64,000 nucleotides of DNA from NCBI GenBank assembly GCA_030632885.1, contig DAOVTW010000001.1, positions 1-64,000 of the forward strand, read 5' to 3'. The position numbers and the translations under genes are program-made. Source of the stretch: JAIOSM01 sp023143455 (GTDB lineage Bacteria; Desulfobacterota; Desulfobacteria; Desulfobacterales; Desulfobacteraceae). Below, piece after piece: positions 17,129 through 23,495 of this stretch. Under the pieces are notes generated by a model. That model saw only the letters and a list, made by a program, of their open reading frames with translations. It did not search any database and was not told the DNA's origin. Numbering within the stretch: the first letter of the stretch is position 1; each line of letters opens with the position of its first letter.

Positions 17129-17437
17129 TTAGATGATTTCATTCAGTAATAAACCCACCATTTTGCCTGCGATTTTGTCAGCATCAATATTATATCGGTT
17201 TTCATTTACTTCTTGTTTGAGTTTGATAACTTTTTCAGACATGGCAACAGGTTCATTTTCGAGAGCCTGGGAGATTTTTTGCATATCTTTTGTTCTGCTT
17301 GAGAGATCAACATTGGCACTAGGATTTGTTTCTTTGTTTCTTTCTGATTTTGCATTGGCATTTGCTGCATTTTGGTGAACTGTATTATTACCATAAGCTT
17401 GATTAATAAGATTTGTGGTTGAATTTGATATTTTCAT
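17129..17437 (-). CDS. flgM: Anti-sigma-28 factor FlgM
   Basis: A 102-residue FlgM-like protein that holds the flagellar sigma factor FliA inactive until the hook is complete, then is exported. It shows the family layout: a disordered N-terminus (MKISNSTTNLINQAYG, Asn/Ala-rich), then helical sigma-binding segments (DLSSRTKDMQKISQALEN and SEKVIKLKQEVNENRYNID), ending DKIAGKMVGLLLNEII. It follows the 143-residue gene at 17455 by 17 bases, probably in the same transcript from a sigma-28-like promoter, as is usual for flgM. Confidence 0.85.
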   Translation of the reverse strand: MKISNSTTNLINQAYGNNTVHQNAANANAKSERNKETNPSANVDLSSRTKDMQKISQALENEPVAMSEKVIKLKQEVNENRYNIDADKIAGKMVGLLLNEII

Positions 17438-17454
17438 TGTTTTGTTCCCTTCAA

Positions 17455-17886
17455 TTATAGTTCCATATTGCTATCCGCAACCTGTTTGGCAAGTTCGGTC
17501 ATTCTTTGCATTACAAAGTCGGAGTCTTCAATGGAAAGAGATTTTGTAACTTTTTCATCATTCTCATCAATATAAGTGTAGGTGAATTTATTTTCTTTTT
17601 TTTCAGTAAAATTTATTTTCTTGCCAAGTTCTTTTTCAATTTGAGTGGTTATTGTTTCTCCAACCTGTTCTTTGGGGCCTACCAAAATGATTTTGTCAAT
17701 GATATTAGTGGCAACTTTCTCAATGATGGCCTGCCTTTTACCTTTAGAAGAAATGGTAACACTATCCGCCGAAGCAGTATTCTGCCCAAGGGTTTTATTT
17801 TTTGCAAGAAATTTCTGTTGGCTCAGCTGCTTGCTGTAAACCTTGAGAACGTTCTGTATTTGATACGACGGTATATGCATTTCCAT
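17455..17886 (-). CDS. FlgM-adjacent conserved hypothetical protein
   Basis: A 143-residue protein conserved, as far as I recall, upstream of flgM in Desulfobacterota and Desulfovibrio. It has an N-terminal helical motif (SYQIQNVLKVYSKQLSQQ), then SADSVTISSKGKRQ, which resembles the D(x)VxIS(x)xG segment also seen in FlgM proteins. The C-terminal half is alpha/beta with charged helices. No enzymatic motif is visible. The ATG at 17886 follows an AAGGAG ribosome site. A flagellar regulatory role is inferred from position and the shared motif. Confidence 0.65.
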   Translation of the reverse strand: MEMHIPSYQIQNVLKVYSKQLSQQKFLAKNKTLGQNTASADSVTISSKGKRQAIIEKVATNIIDKIILVGPKEQVGETITTQIEKELGKKINFTEKKENKFTYTYIDENDEKVTKSLSIEDSDFVMQRMTELAKQVADSNMEL

Positions 17887-17901
17887 TTCTCCTTAAAAAG
17901 G

Positions 17902-17929
17902 GTATCGGCTAAGGAGATAATAAACTAAA
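17902..17929 (-). promoter_or_regulatory. Sigma-28 (FliA)-like promoter for the flgM operon
   Basis: Upstream of the gene at 17886 the reverse strand reads TTTAGTTT, 12 bases, GCCGATAC. This is close to the flagellar sigma-28 consensus TAAAGTTT-N11-GCCGATAA. An AAGGAG RBS follows. The position fits feedback control of flgM by its own target sigma factor. Confidence 0.55.
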
Positions 17930-17952
17930 ATATTTTTTTTAATATTTTGTAT

Positions 17953-19242
17953 TTAATCATCAAAATCACCATCAGGACCCTTGTTCGTGGTGATTTTACT
18001 TGCTTTTGCAATAATTTTTTCTTTTGTCCAGTCTTCTGGGCTTTCTATTTTTTTTGCCTTAGCGCCAGCATCAAAGGATCCGACTTTTAAAATTTGTTCT
18101 TGGACAATATCAGATGTATTCTCAGCATTAAAAACATTTACCAGCATGTTGTAGACAAAATCCTCAACACACTTTATCATTCGATCTTGTATAGCTTTAG
18201 GTTGAGAAAGGAGTTTATTTTCAAATGGAAGGTTAAGTTTTTTGAAATCACCGCCTTTTATATTGTTTGCATCTGCATAGGCAAGCATCTCTTGCCATAC
18301 TTCTTCTGAAACCCCTAAAGCTTCTACTTTACTGAAATTTTTATCCTTGTCAAGAATAGCATTTCCACAATCATTGACTTTGACTCCCCAGGATATCATT
18401 TGCAGAGCTGTTGCAACGTTGGCTTTTGTTGTTTTGGTTTTTCCGGCAATATTTATTAATCGTTCAGAGCTGTTCCCGGATGTCCCATGCTGCGCACCTG
18501 AAATATGATATTTTGACAATGCTTCATGTATTTCGGCTGTAAGTTCAATATTTATTCCAGTGTCACTTTCCTCTATGCCATGTGTAGTACCATTATTAAG
18601 AGCTATCCAGTCTGGGAAAATATCATGCGCATTAAGTCCCTGAATCAGTAAAAGAGCCTCTTCTGAAGTTGAAAGTCCAAATTTGCCTTTAATTTCTCCT
18701 ACTTCTGTTTCAAGCCCAGCCCATTTGGGAACAAAAGGATTCAGTTCTATATTTGCTAAAAGGTTTTGGTCATCTGGAAGGTGGGATGCATCAATGGCAA
18801 TGGATGTTATGCCAGCATCAAAAAGAGTTGGGATTTCGATTTTGGCAGGTTCAATATCAGTTGTCGATTTAATTCCAAAATGATCTGCATGGATAGCAAC
18901 AGGAACAGTAATTCCAAGTTCATTCATATAGGCATCTGTCTGTCTTGCTATATTCCAGAGGCTTGTTGCACAATAAGCGTTTTTTCCACCTTCAGACCTT
19001 GCAATTTCTATAATGATTGCTGCATTTGCTTTTTGGGCAGCAAGGAGTGAACCTTTTATTACAAAAGAGCTTCTACCGTTTGCAGCAATGGTCATACATT
19101 TTTTTTTTGCAAGCATTCCTCTGTCAATATACTTTCCACTGATAATTAATGCTTTAGAATTTGGGAATAGTTTTTTTATATTGGGTGGTCTTCCTATTTC
19201 AAGTACTTTTTCAAAATCTTTTGAATAATCTGGTAAAGGCAT
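17953..19242 (-). CDS. Class II fructose-bisphosphate aldolase family protein
   Basis: A 429-residue protein of the zinc-dependent class II aldolase family, which splits or forms fructose 1,6-bisphosphate in glycolysis and gluconeogenesis. Family signs are VPVAIHADHFGI (the metal-binding His region), SIAIDASHLPDDQN, and ETEVGEIKGKFG containing the catalytic Glu/Lys segment, then IALNNGTTHG and ISGAQHGTSG providing later metal and phosphate ligands. It is longer than E. coli FbaA (359) with a C-terminal helical extension, like other long aldolases of sulfate reducers. It is monocistronic, divergent from the DGR. Confidence 0.82.
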   Translation of the reverse strand: MPLPDYSKDFEKVLEIGRPPNIKKLFPNSKALIISGKYIDRGMLAKKKCMTIAANGRSSFVIKGSLLAAQKANAAIIIEIARSEGGKNAYCATSLWNIARQTDAYMNELGITVPVAIHADHFGIKSTTDIEPAKIEIPTLFDAGITSIAIDASHLPDDQNLLANIELNPFVPKWAGLETEVGEIKGKFGLSTSEEALLLIQGLNAHDIFPDWIALNNGTTHGIEESDTGINIELTAEIHEALSKYHISGAQHGTSGNSSERLINIAGKTKTTKANVATALQMISWGVKVNDCGNAILDKDKNFSKVEALGVSEEVWQEMLAYADANNIKGGDFKKLNLPFENKLLSQPKAIQDRMIKCVEDFVYNMLVNVFNAENTSDIVQEQILKVGSFDAGAKAKKIESPEDWTKEKIIAKASKITTNKGPDGDFDD

Positions 19243-19400
19243 GAGTGTCTCCTCCCTATATAGTTATGGACAAAAAGATTAACATTAGAAACTTCTAATT
19301 TTTTGCATGAAAATTATGAAAAAGCAAGAAATAATCCTTAGAAACAGAAAATTTGCCAAAAAAATATTTTATTCTCCAATGCCTGATATTTGTATTCAAG

Positions 19401-19495
19401 ATAGAGGTTTAAAGGGCTTTTTTCACTTAGGTTTTTAATTTTTTAAACCCCAAAAAATTAAAAGATGCGCTACAAAAAGCCCTTTAAACCTCTAT
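19401..19495. repeat. 95-bp nested palindrome flanked by CAAG
   Basis: Arms 19401-19422 and 19474-19495 are perfect 22-bp inverted repeats. A second 12-bp inverted repeat sits inside (19433-19444 with 19452-19463, 7-base loop). The four bases CAAG occur on both outer sides (19397-19400, 19496-19499), as a short target duplication would. It lies in the 400-base gap between the aldolase and DGR target 1. It could be a miniature mobile element, a bidirectional terminator, or an RNA structure. Confidence 0.7.
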
Positions 19496-19534
19496 CAAGC
19501 AGGTTGATATAATACAGAGCATTTAATATTCTCC

Positions 19535-19563
19535 TTGACAAAATCATGGTTTCTATTTAGCTT
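19535..19563 (+). promoter_or_regulatory. Candidate promoter of the DGR operon
   Basis: A perfect -35 hexamer TTGACA (19535-19540) is followed after 17 bases by a weak -10 (TAGCTT, 19558-19563). It is the best promoter-like site between the palindrome and the target 1 ATG at 19643. The poor -10 keeps confidence low. Confidence 0.3.
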
Positions 19564-19574
19564 AAAAAATTCAC

Positions 19575-19612
19575 GAGGTTTTTAAGAATGCCATATTCTG
19601 GATTAAAACCTC
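19575..19612 (+). promoter_or_regulatory. Leader hairpin before DGR target 1
   Basis: GAGGTTTTTAA (19575-19585) pairs with TTAAAACCTC (19603-19612) with one bulged T, and AGAAT pairs with ATTCT inside. It ends about 30 bases before the ATG, just upstream of the RBS (GGAGAG). Target 2 has a hairpin in the same relative place. Confidence 0.4.
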
Positions 19613-19642
19613 ATCACATAACTTTATTTTCTGGAGAGTTAT

Positions 19643-21694
19643 ATGAATTCTAAAGAGAATGTCATGCCTGAAAACCAGATTGTTCAAGCAAAGCCTGTGC
19701 AAATATTAAGTGATAATCCTGAAAGCGAAAATGCCGAATTCGGTTTTGAGGCATACATCAAAACAATTTCTGATCTTATTTCTTATAATAAAAACAAAAC
19801 ACCTTTTACAATCGGTATTTATGGCTCCTGGGGTACAGGTAAGACAACTTTAATGAAAAGCATTAAAAAAAGTCTTGATGATGATCAAAGATATAAAACC
19901 GATAATGATTTTCGTATAACAAAAACCATGTGGTTTCAACCCTGGAAGCATGGAAAGGAAGATGAAATACTTGCAGCTTTAATCGAAGAAATTTTTCATA
20001 CAATGGAGGAGGATGGTCTTTTTAATGCAGGAAAAGCAGAGGTTGAAAAATTAGTTAAAGGCGTAAACGGCAAAAAACTATTTGGAGCAATCACTAAAGC
20101 CATAACTAAAGTTGATATAAGTGAGATATTTACTGAGCTTCCCCATAAGAAAAATCTGGGATTTTATGATGTTTTTAAAGATTTTTTTAAAGATCTTATC
20201 TGGACATATCTTAACTGGCGGCCGAAATTAACTAAAGAAGAAAAGACAAATGATAAAAACGGAGCACTTGTTATATTTATCGATGATCTGGACAGATGCC
20301 CCAGGTCAAAAATCATAAGTGTTTTAGAAAGTATAAAGCTTTTTATGGATCTTGAAGGCTGTATTTTTATACTGGGAGCTGCCAATGATATAATTGCAAA
20401 CGCATTATGGGATACATATAAAGAAGATGCAAATGATTTTATGGGCAAAATTGTCCAGGTTACCTTTAATCTTCCAAAAATCCCCCCAGATGATTTTATT
20501 GAATACCTGAACAATTTAGAAGAATTTAAGCAGGATGATATTTCAGAATATTTACCAATTTTAATACCAGCACTTGAGAATAATCCCAGGAATCTGAAAA
20601 GGTTTGTAAATAATTTTAGCTTGATGGAGAGCCTTTTAGCTAATAAAAAGGTTAATATCAAAAGAATCCATCTTTTTTTATGGTTAATCCTTGAATACAA
20701 ATACTCAGGCTTTTTAAAATCAATAAAAGGAAATGAGCATGGAAATTTTGAAACCATGCAAAAGCTTTTTAAGCAGATAAAAGAAGAGGATCCTTCATAT
20801 GATTTATCAACACTTACAGAAAAGATGGAAGAAAAGATTAAACTGCCGGATTCTTTAAAAGAGTATTTTAAAGATAAAGATTTGTTGACTATTATTGATA
20901 AACTCAGATGCTCAAAAGAAGAAATTGAACAACTTATTACTTTGACAACCATTGTTGAAAGTACAGAAGATGTAAAAAGAAAAATTGATATTAAAGGAAG
21001 AGCTTCTTTTGAGATTATGAATCTTGTAAAAAAAGGTAGTTTTCTTTACGGAGATGATAAACAAGAAGAAATAATTGATCATGATTTTCAAATCGACATT
21101 TATCCTGTAACAAATGAGAGATATAAAAAATTTATTTCAGCAGGAGGATATTCAAATAAAGATTATTGGGATGAAAAAGGATGGAACTGGAAAAATGAAG
21201 ACAATATATTTCAACCAGTCTATTTGTCTGATAAAAATTTCAATGATCCAGAACAACCTGTTGTTGGTGTAAGTTTTTATGAAGCCCAGGCTTTTTGCAA
21301 GTGGCTAACAAAAAGCCGTAATGATGGATATGGATACAGATTGCTCGATGAAAAAGAATGGGAAAAAGCAGCAAGAGGAGACAAGGGTTTAAAGTATCCC
21401 TGGGGAGATGAGTTTGATAAGGAAAAATGTAATAGTAAGGAATCCGGAATCAATAAAACCACCAGAGTGACAGTATATCCCAATGGAATAAGCCCGTATG
21501 GATGCTATGATATGGCAGGCAATGTCTGGGAGTGGACTTCATCACCCCATGAAAACCATGAAGGCGCTTTTGTATTGCGCGGCGGGTCGTTCTTCAGCAT
21601 TAGTGGTCTCTGCCGTTGTGCCAATCGCTTCTTCGACAACCCGGATGTTCGGTACTACTTTATCGGGTTTCGTTGTTCCAGGATTAAACTTTGA
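19643..21694 (+). CDS. DGR target 1: KAP-type P-loop NTPase with hypervariable FGE/C-type-lectin domain
   Basis: A 683-residue two-part protein. Residues about 30-330 are a KAP-family P-loop NTPase with Walker A GSWGTGKTT (61-69) and Walker B ALVIFIDDLDRC (about 208-219). A helical linker follows. Residues about 459-683 form a formylglycine-generating-enzyme-like domain (IYPVTNERYKKF, VVGVSFYEAQAFCKWL, YGYRLLDEKEWEKAARG, YPWGDEF, YDMAGNVWEWTSS, then LRGGSF). In DGR systems this fold displays the varied residues for ligand binding rather than acting on sulfatases. VR1 covers residues 644-680; thirteen residues differ from the TR-encoded version, where they are Asn, Asp or Lys. Unlike classical KAP proteins, no membrane helices are evident. 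No effector domain is recognised. Confidence 0.9.
   Translation: MNSKENVMPENQIVQAKPVQILSDNPESENAEFGFEAYIKTISDLISYNKNKTPFTIGIYGSWGTGKTTLMKSIKKSLDDDQRYKTDNDFRITKTMWFQPWKHGKEDEILAALIEEIFHTMEEDGLFNAGKAEVEKLVKGVNGKKLFGAITKAITKVDISEIFTELPHKKNLGFYDVFKDFFKDLIWTYLNWRPKLTKEEKTNDKNGALVIFIDDLDRCPRSKIISVLESIKLFMDLEGCIFILGAANDIIANALWDTYKEDANDFMGKIVQVTFNLPKIPPDDFIEYLNNLEEFKQDDISEYLPILIPALENNPRNLKRFVNNFSLMESLLANKKVNIKRIHLFLWLILEYKYSGFLKSIKGNEHGNFETMQKLFKQIKEEDPSYDLSTLTEKMEEKIKLPDSLKEYFKDKDLLTIIDKLRCSKEEIEQLITLTTIVESTEDVKRKIDIKGRASFEIMNLVKKGSFLYGDDKQEEIIDHDFQIDIYPVTNERYKKFISAGGYSNKDYWDEKGWNWKNEDNIFQPVYLSDKNFNDPEQPVVGVSFYEAQAFCKWLTKSRNDGYGYRLLDEKEWEKAARGDKGLKYPWGDEFDKEKCNSKESGINKTTRVTVYPNGISPYGCYDMAGNVWEWTSSPHENHEGAFVLRGGSFFSISGLCRCANRFFDNPDVRYYFIGFRCSRIKL
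21571..21681 (+). repeat. DGR variable repeat VR1
   Basis: This 111-nt segment aligns without gaps to the template repeat at 23169-23279. The 20 mismatches all lie at template adenines (20 of 34 adenines changed); every C, G and T of the template is conserved. It encodes residues 644-680 of target 1. The 3' end (TCGGGTTTCGTTGTTCCAG) is unchanged and is the likely initiation-of-mutagenic-homology region. Confidence 0.95.
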
Positions 21695-21720
21695 TCTTTT
21701 ACTCTTTTACCCTTTTTTGC
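21695..21720 (+). repeat. Conserved pyrimidine-rich tail after VR1
   Basis: The 26 bases after the target 1 stop codon match those after the target 2 stop (25830-25855) with a single C/T difference. The template copy lacks them. Next comes the palindrome TTTTTTGCAAAAAA (21714-21727), which could form a small hairpin. Candidate role: a VR-specific recognition element next to the homology-initiation site. Confidence 0.6.
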
Positions 21721-21727
21721 AAAAAAT

Positions 21728-22087
21728 ATGCAAACAATAGATAAGAACATTAATGCATTGACAAAAATATATGATCTTCTTTTATGGATCATTCCCATAC
21801 TTGAAAAATTTCCTCGCTCCCAGAAGTTTTTATTGGCAGACAGGATTGAAACCGGTTTTTTAGATATTCAGGATTTGATTATCCAGGCTGTTTATTCTAA
21901 AGGTAAAGTTGAGCTTTTGACTAAAGTAAATTTAAAACTTGAGCAGTTGAGATATCTGGTAAGACTTTCAATGGATTTAAAATACCTGACTTTTAAAAGA
22001 TATACTTTTCTTTCGGAAAAAATCGATGGAATAGGAAAAGAGATCGGTGGATGGCTAAAGTTTTGTAAAAACAGGACAAAAACATGA
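21728..22087 (+). CDS. avd: DGR accessory variability determinant, Avd-like four-helix-bundle protein
   Basis: A 119-residue helical protein matching the Avd/bAvd family. In the Bordetella phage DGR, Avd forms a pentameric barrel that binds the reverse transcriptase and template RNA and is required for mutagenic cDNA synthesis. Characteristic stretches are IYDLLLWIIPILEKFPRSQK, LADRIETGFLDIQDLIIQA, LTKVNLKLEQLRYLVRLSMD and a C-terminal EIGGWLKF. The surface is basic, as expected for nucleic-acid binding. It sits 33 bases after the target 1 stop, and its TGA overlaps the reverse transcriptase ATG (ATGA), so the two are translationally coupled. Confidence 0.9.
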   Translation: MQTIDKNINALTKIYDLLLWIIPILEKFPRSQKFLLADRIETGFLDIQDLIIQAVYSKGKVELLTKVNLKLEQLRYLVRLSMDLKYLTFKRYTFLSEKIDGIGKEIGGWLKFCKNRTKT

Positions 22088-23166
22088 AACGTCATGGTAA
22101 TTTGTTTTCTCAAATAATCTGCTTTGAAAATATTTTTAAAGCAGCAAGGAAAACAAGAAAAGGTAAAAAACTTAAACATTCAACAACCTTGTTTGAACTG
22201 GAACTGGAGAAAAATATTTTTAAAATTATTGAATGCTTGAAAAATAAAACCTACCAGCCTGGCAGATACAGGGACTTTCATATTTATGATCCTAAATTGA
22301 GACTGATCAGTGCAGCTCCCTACTTTGACAGGGTAATTCATCATGCAATTATTAATATTATTGAACCTTTAATCGGACCAGTATTTATTCATGACACTTA
22401 TGCCTGCATACGCTTTAAGGGAACACATCGAGCAGTTAAGAGATATAAACAATTCCAGAAAAAAAATCCATATGTTTTAAAATGCGATATAAGAAAATAC
22501 TTTCCAAGCATTGATCATAAAATTCTGTATGAAAAAATAGAGAAAAAAATTAAATGTAAAGATACTTTATGGCTGATAAAAAAAATAATTGACTCAAGGG
22601 AGGATAAAAATAATATATTTTATTTTTCCGGTGATGATCTTTTTACACCTCTGCAAAACAAGAAAGGTATTCCCATTGGCAATCTTACCAGCCAGTTTTT
22701 TGCGAACCTGTATTTGAATGACTTTGACCATTATGTTAAAGAGAAATTAAAAGCAAAACATTATATCAGATACTGTGATGACTTTGTAATCTTTGGTAAT
22801 TCAAAAAAGGAGCTTAAAACGATTAAAGTTGAAATCCAAAATTTCCTTGACACGGAAAGACTTAAACTGCATAAAAATAAGACAAGGGTTTATCGGACTT
22901 CTGAAGGTGTTGATTTTTTAGGATATCGCATTTTCCCTGAATATACTAAAGTTAGAAAAAGTATTGTTAAAGCATATCGAAAAAGATTAAAAATAATGGA
23001 GAGTAAGTATTCTAAAGGAATCATCAATCTTGATAAAATAAAGGCTTCGTTGATGAGCTGGATAGGACATGTAAAACATGCCAACAGTTATAGACTCAGG
23101 GGTGAAATGTTTTCAAAAATAAAATTTGTCAGGAAAAAATCAGTTTCATTTAAGGGGCAGAGTTAA
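22084..23166 (+). CDS. DGR reverse transcriptase
   Basis: A 360-residue reverse transcriptase that would copy the template-repeat RNA with adenine-directed errors into cDNA replacing a variable repeat. Motif A reads KCDIRKYFPSID (133-144), the catalytic box YCDDFV (230-235), and motif B GIPIGNLTSQ (195-204). The GNxxSQ form in place of the QGxxxSP of group II intron and retron enzymes is diagnostic for DGRs. FLGYRIFP (from 278) marks the thumb boundary. There is no maturase or HNH endonuclease domain, and the size is typical. The stop codon lies two bases before the template repeat. Confidence 0.95.
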   Translation: MKRHGNLFSQIICFENIFKAARKTRKGKKLKHSTTLFELELEKNIFKIIECLKNKTYQPGRYRDFHIYDPKLRLISAAPYFDRVIHHAIINIIEPLIGPVFIHDTYACIRFKGTHRAVKRYKQFQKKNPYVLKCDIRKYFPSIDHKILYEKIEKKIKCKDTLWLIKKIIDSREDKNNIFYFSGDDLFTPLQNKKGIPIGNLTSQFFANLYLNDFDHYVKEKLKAKHYIRYCDDFVIFGNSKKELKTIKVEIQNFLDTERLKLHKNKTRVYRTSEGVDFLGYRIFPEYTKVRKSIVKAYRKRLKIMESKYSKGIINLDKIKASLMSWIGHVKHANSYRLRGEMFSKIKFVRKKSVSFKGQS

Positions 23167-23168
23167 AA

Positions 23169-23279
23169 TGTATTGCGCGGCGGGTCGTTCAACAACAATA
23201 GTGATAACTGCCGTTGTGCCAATCGCAACAACAACAACCCGAATAAACGGAACAACAATATCGGGTTTCGTTGTTCCAG
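23169..23279 (+). repeat. DGR template repeat TR
   Basis: A 111-nt template with 34 adenines, mostly in AAC/AAT codons in the target frame. It would encode LRGGSF, then NNN, SDN, CRCANR, NNNN, PNKR, NNN, IGFRCSS. AAY codons can vary at two positions without ever giving a stop. It matches VR1 and VR2 except at adenines. The first base of identity is the same for both VRs, and the right boundary is a G-to-T difference at 23280. Its constant parts (GCGCGGCGGGTCG) are far more GC-rich than the surrounding DNA. Placement downstream of the reverse transcriptase differs from the Bordetella phage order. Confidence 0.95.
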
Positions 23280-23461
23280 TATTAAAAAAGATAAGTAAAA
23301 TTATCTTTAGCCAGAGTCTTTTTCCAAATAAAAGAAAAAGAGAGTGCTATGTTTTAATCCAGACTCTGATCCTGCTTCTTTTGGTTAATAATTTAACCTT
23401 TAGAACAAATTATGCTCTTTCTGTTTCGGGCTAGTAGGCTAACCGAAAACCCGAAACAGAA
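23280..23461 (+). other. Structured region after TR, candidate DGR RNA spacer and target 2 leader
   Basis: In the Bordetella phage DGR, RNA downstream of TR is needed to prime cDNA synthesis. Here the 180 bases after TR contain two hairpins: CAGAGTCT/AGACTCTG (23312-23319 with 23361-23368) and a perfect 12-bp stem TTCTGTTTCGGG/CCCGAAACAGAA (23419-23430 with 23450-23461). The latter ends 34 bases before the target 2 ATG. No T-run follows, so simple termination is not indicated. The functional assignment is by analogy. Confidence 0.45.
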
Positions 23462-23495
23462 TTTATTTCATACTTACTTATATCAGGAGAGTTTT

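Noticed and set aside
21017..21694. Target 1 end as a true formylglycine-generating enzyme
   Set aside because: The C-terminal region is the DGR variable face, the domain is fused to an NTPase, and no sulfatase gene is nearby. The fold is used as a binding scaffold.
22084..23166. Reverse transcriptase read as a group II intron maturase or retron enzyme
   Set aside because: It has GNxxSQ instead of QGxxxSP and no maturase X or HNH domain. An adenine-specific TR/VR pair and an Avd gene surround it, all pointing to a DGR.
23126..23434. Open frame running through the template repeat
   Set aside because: The same alternate frame is also open through VR1 and VR2, because the repeats lack stops in that frame. 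It has no RBS and overlaps the RT end, so it is a by-product of the repeat composition.
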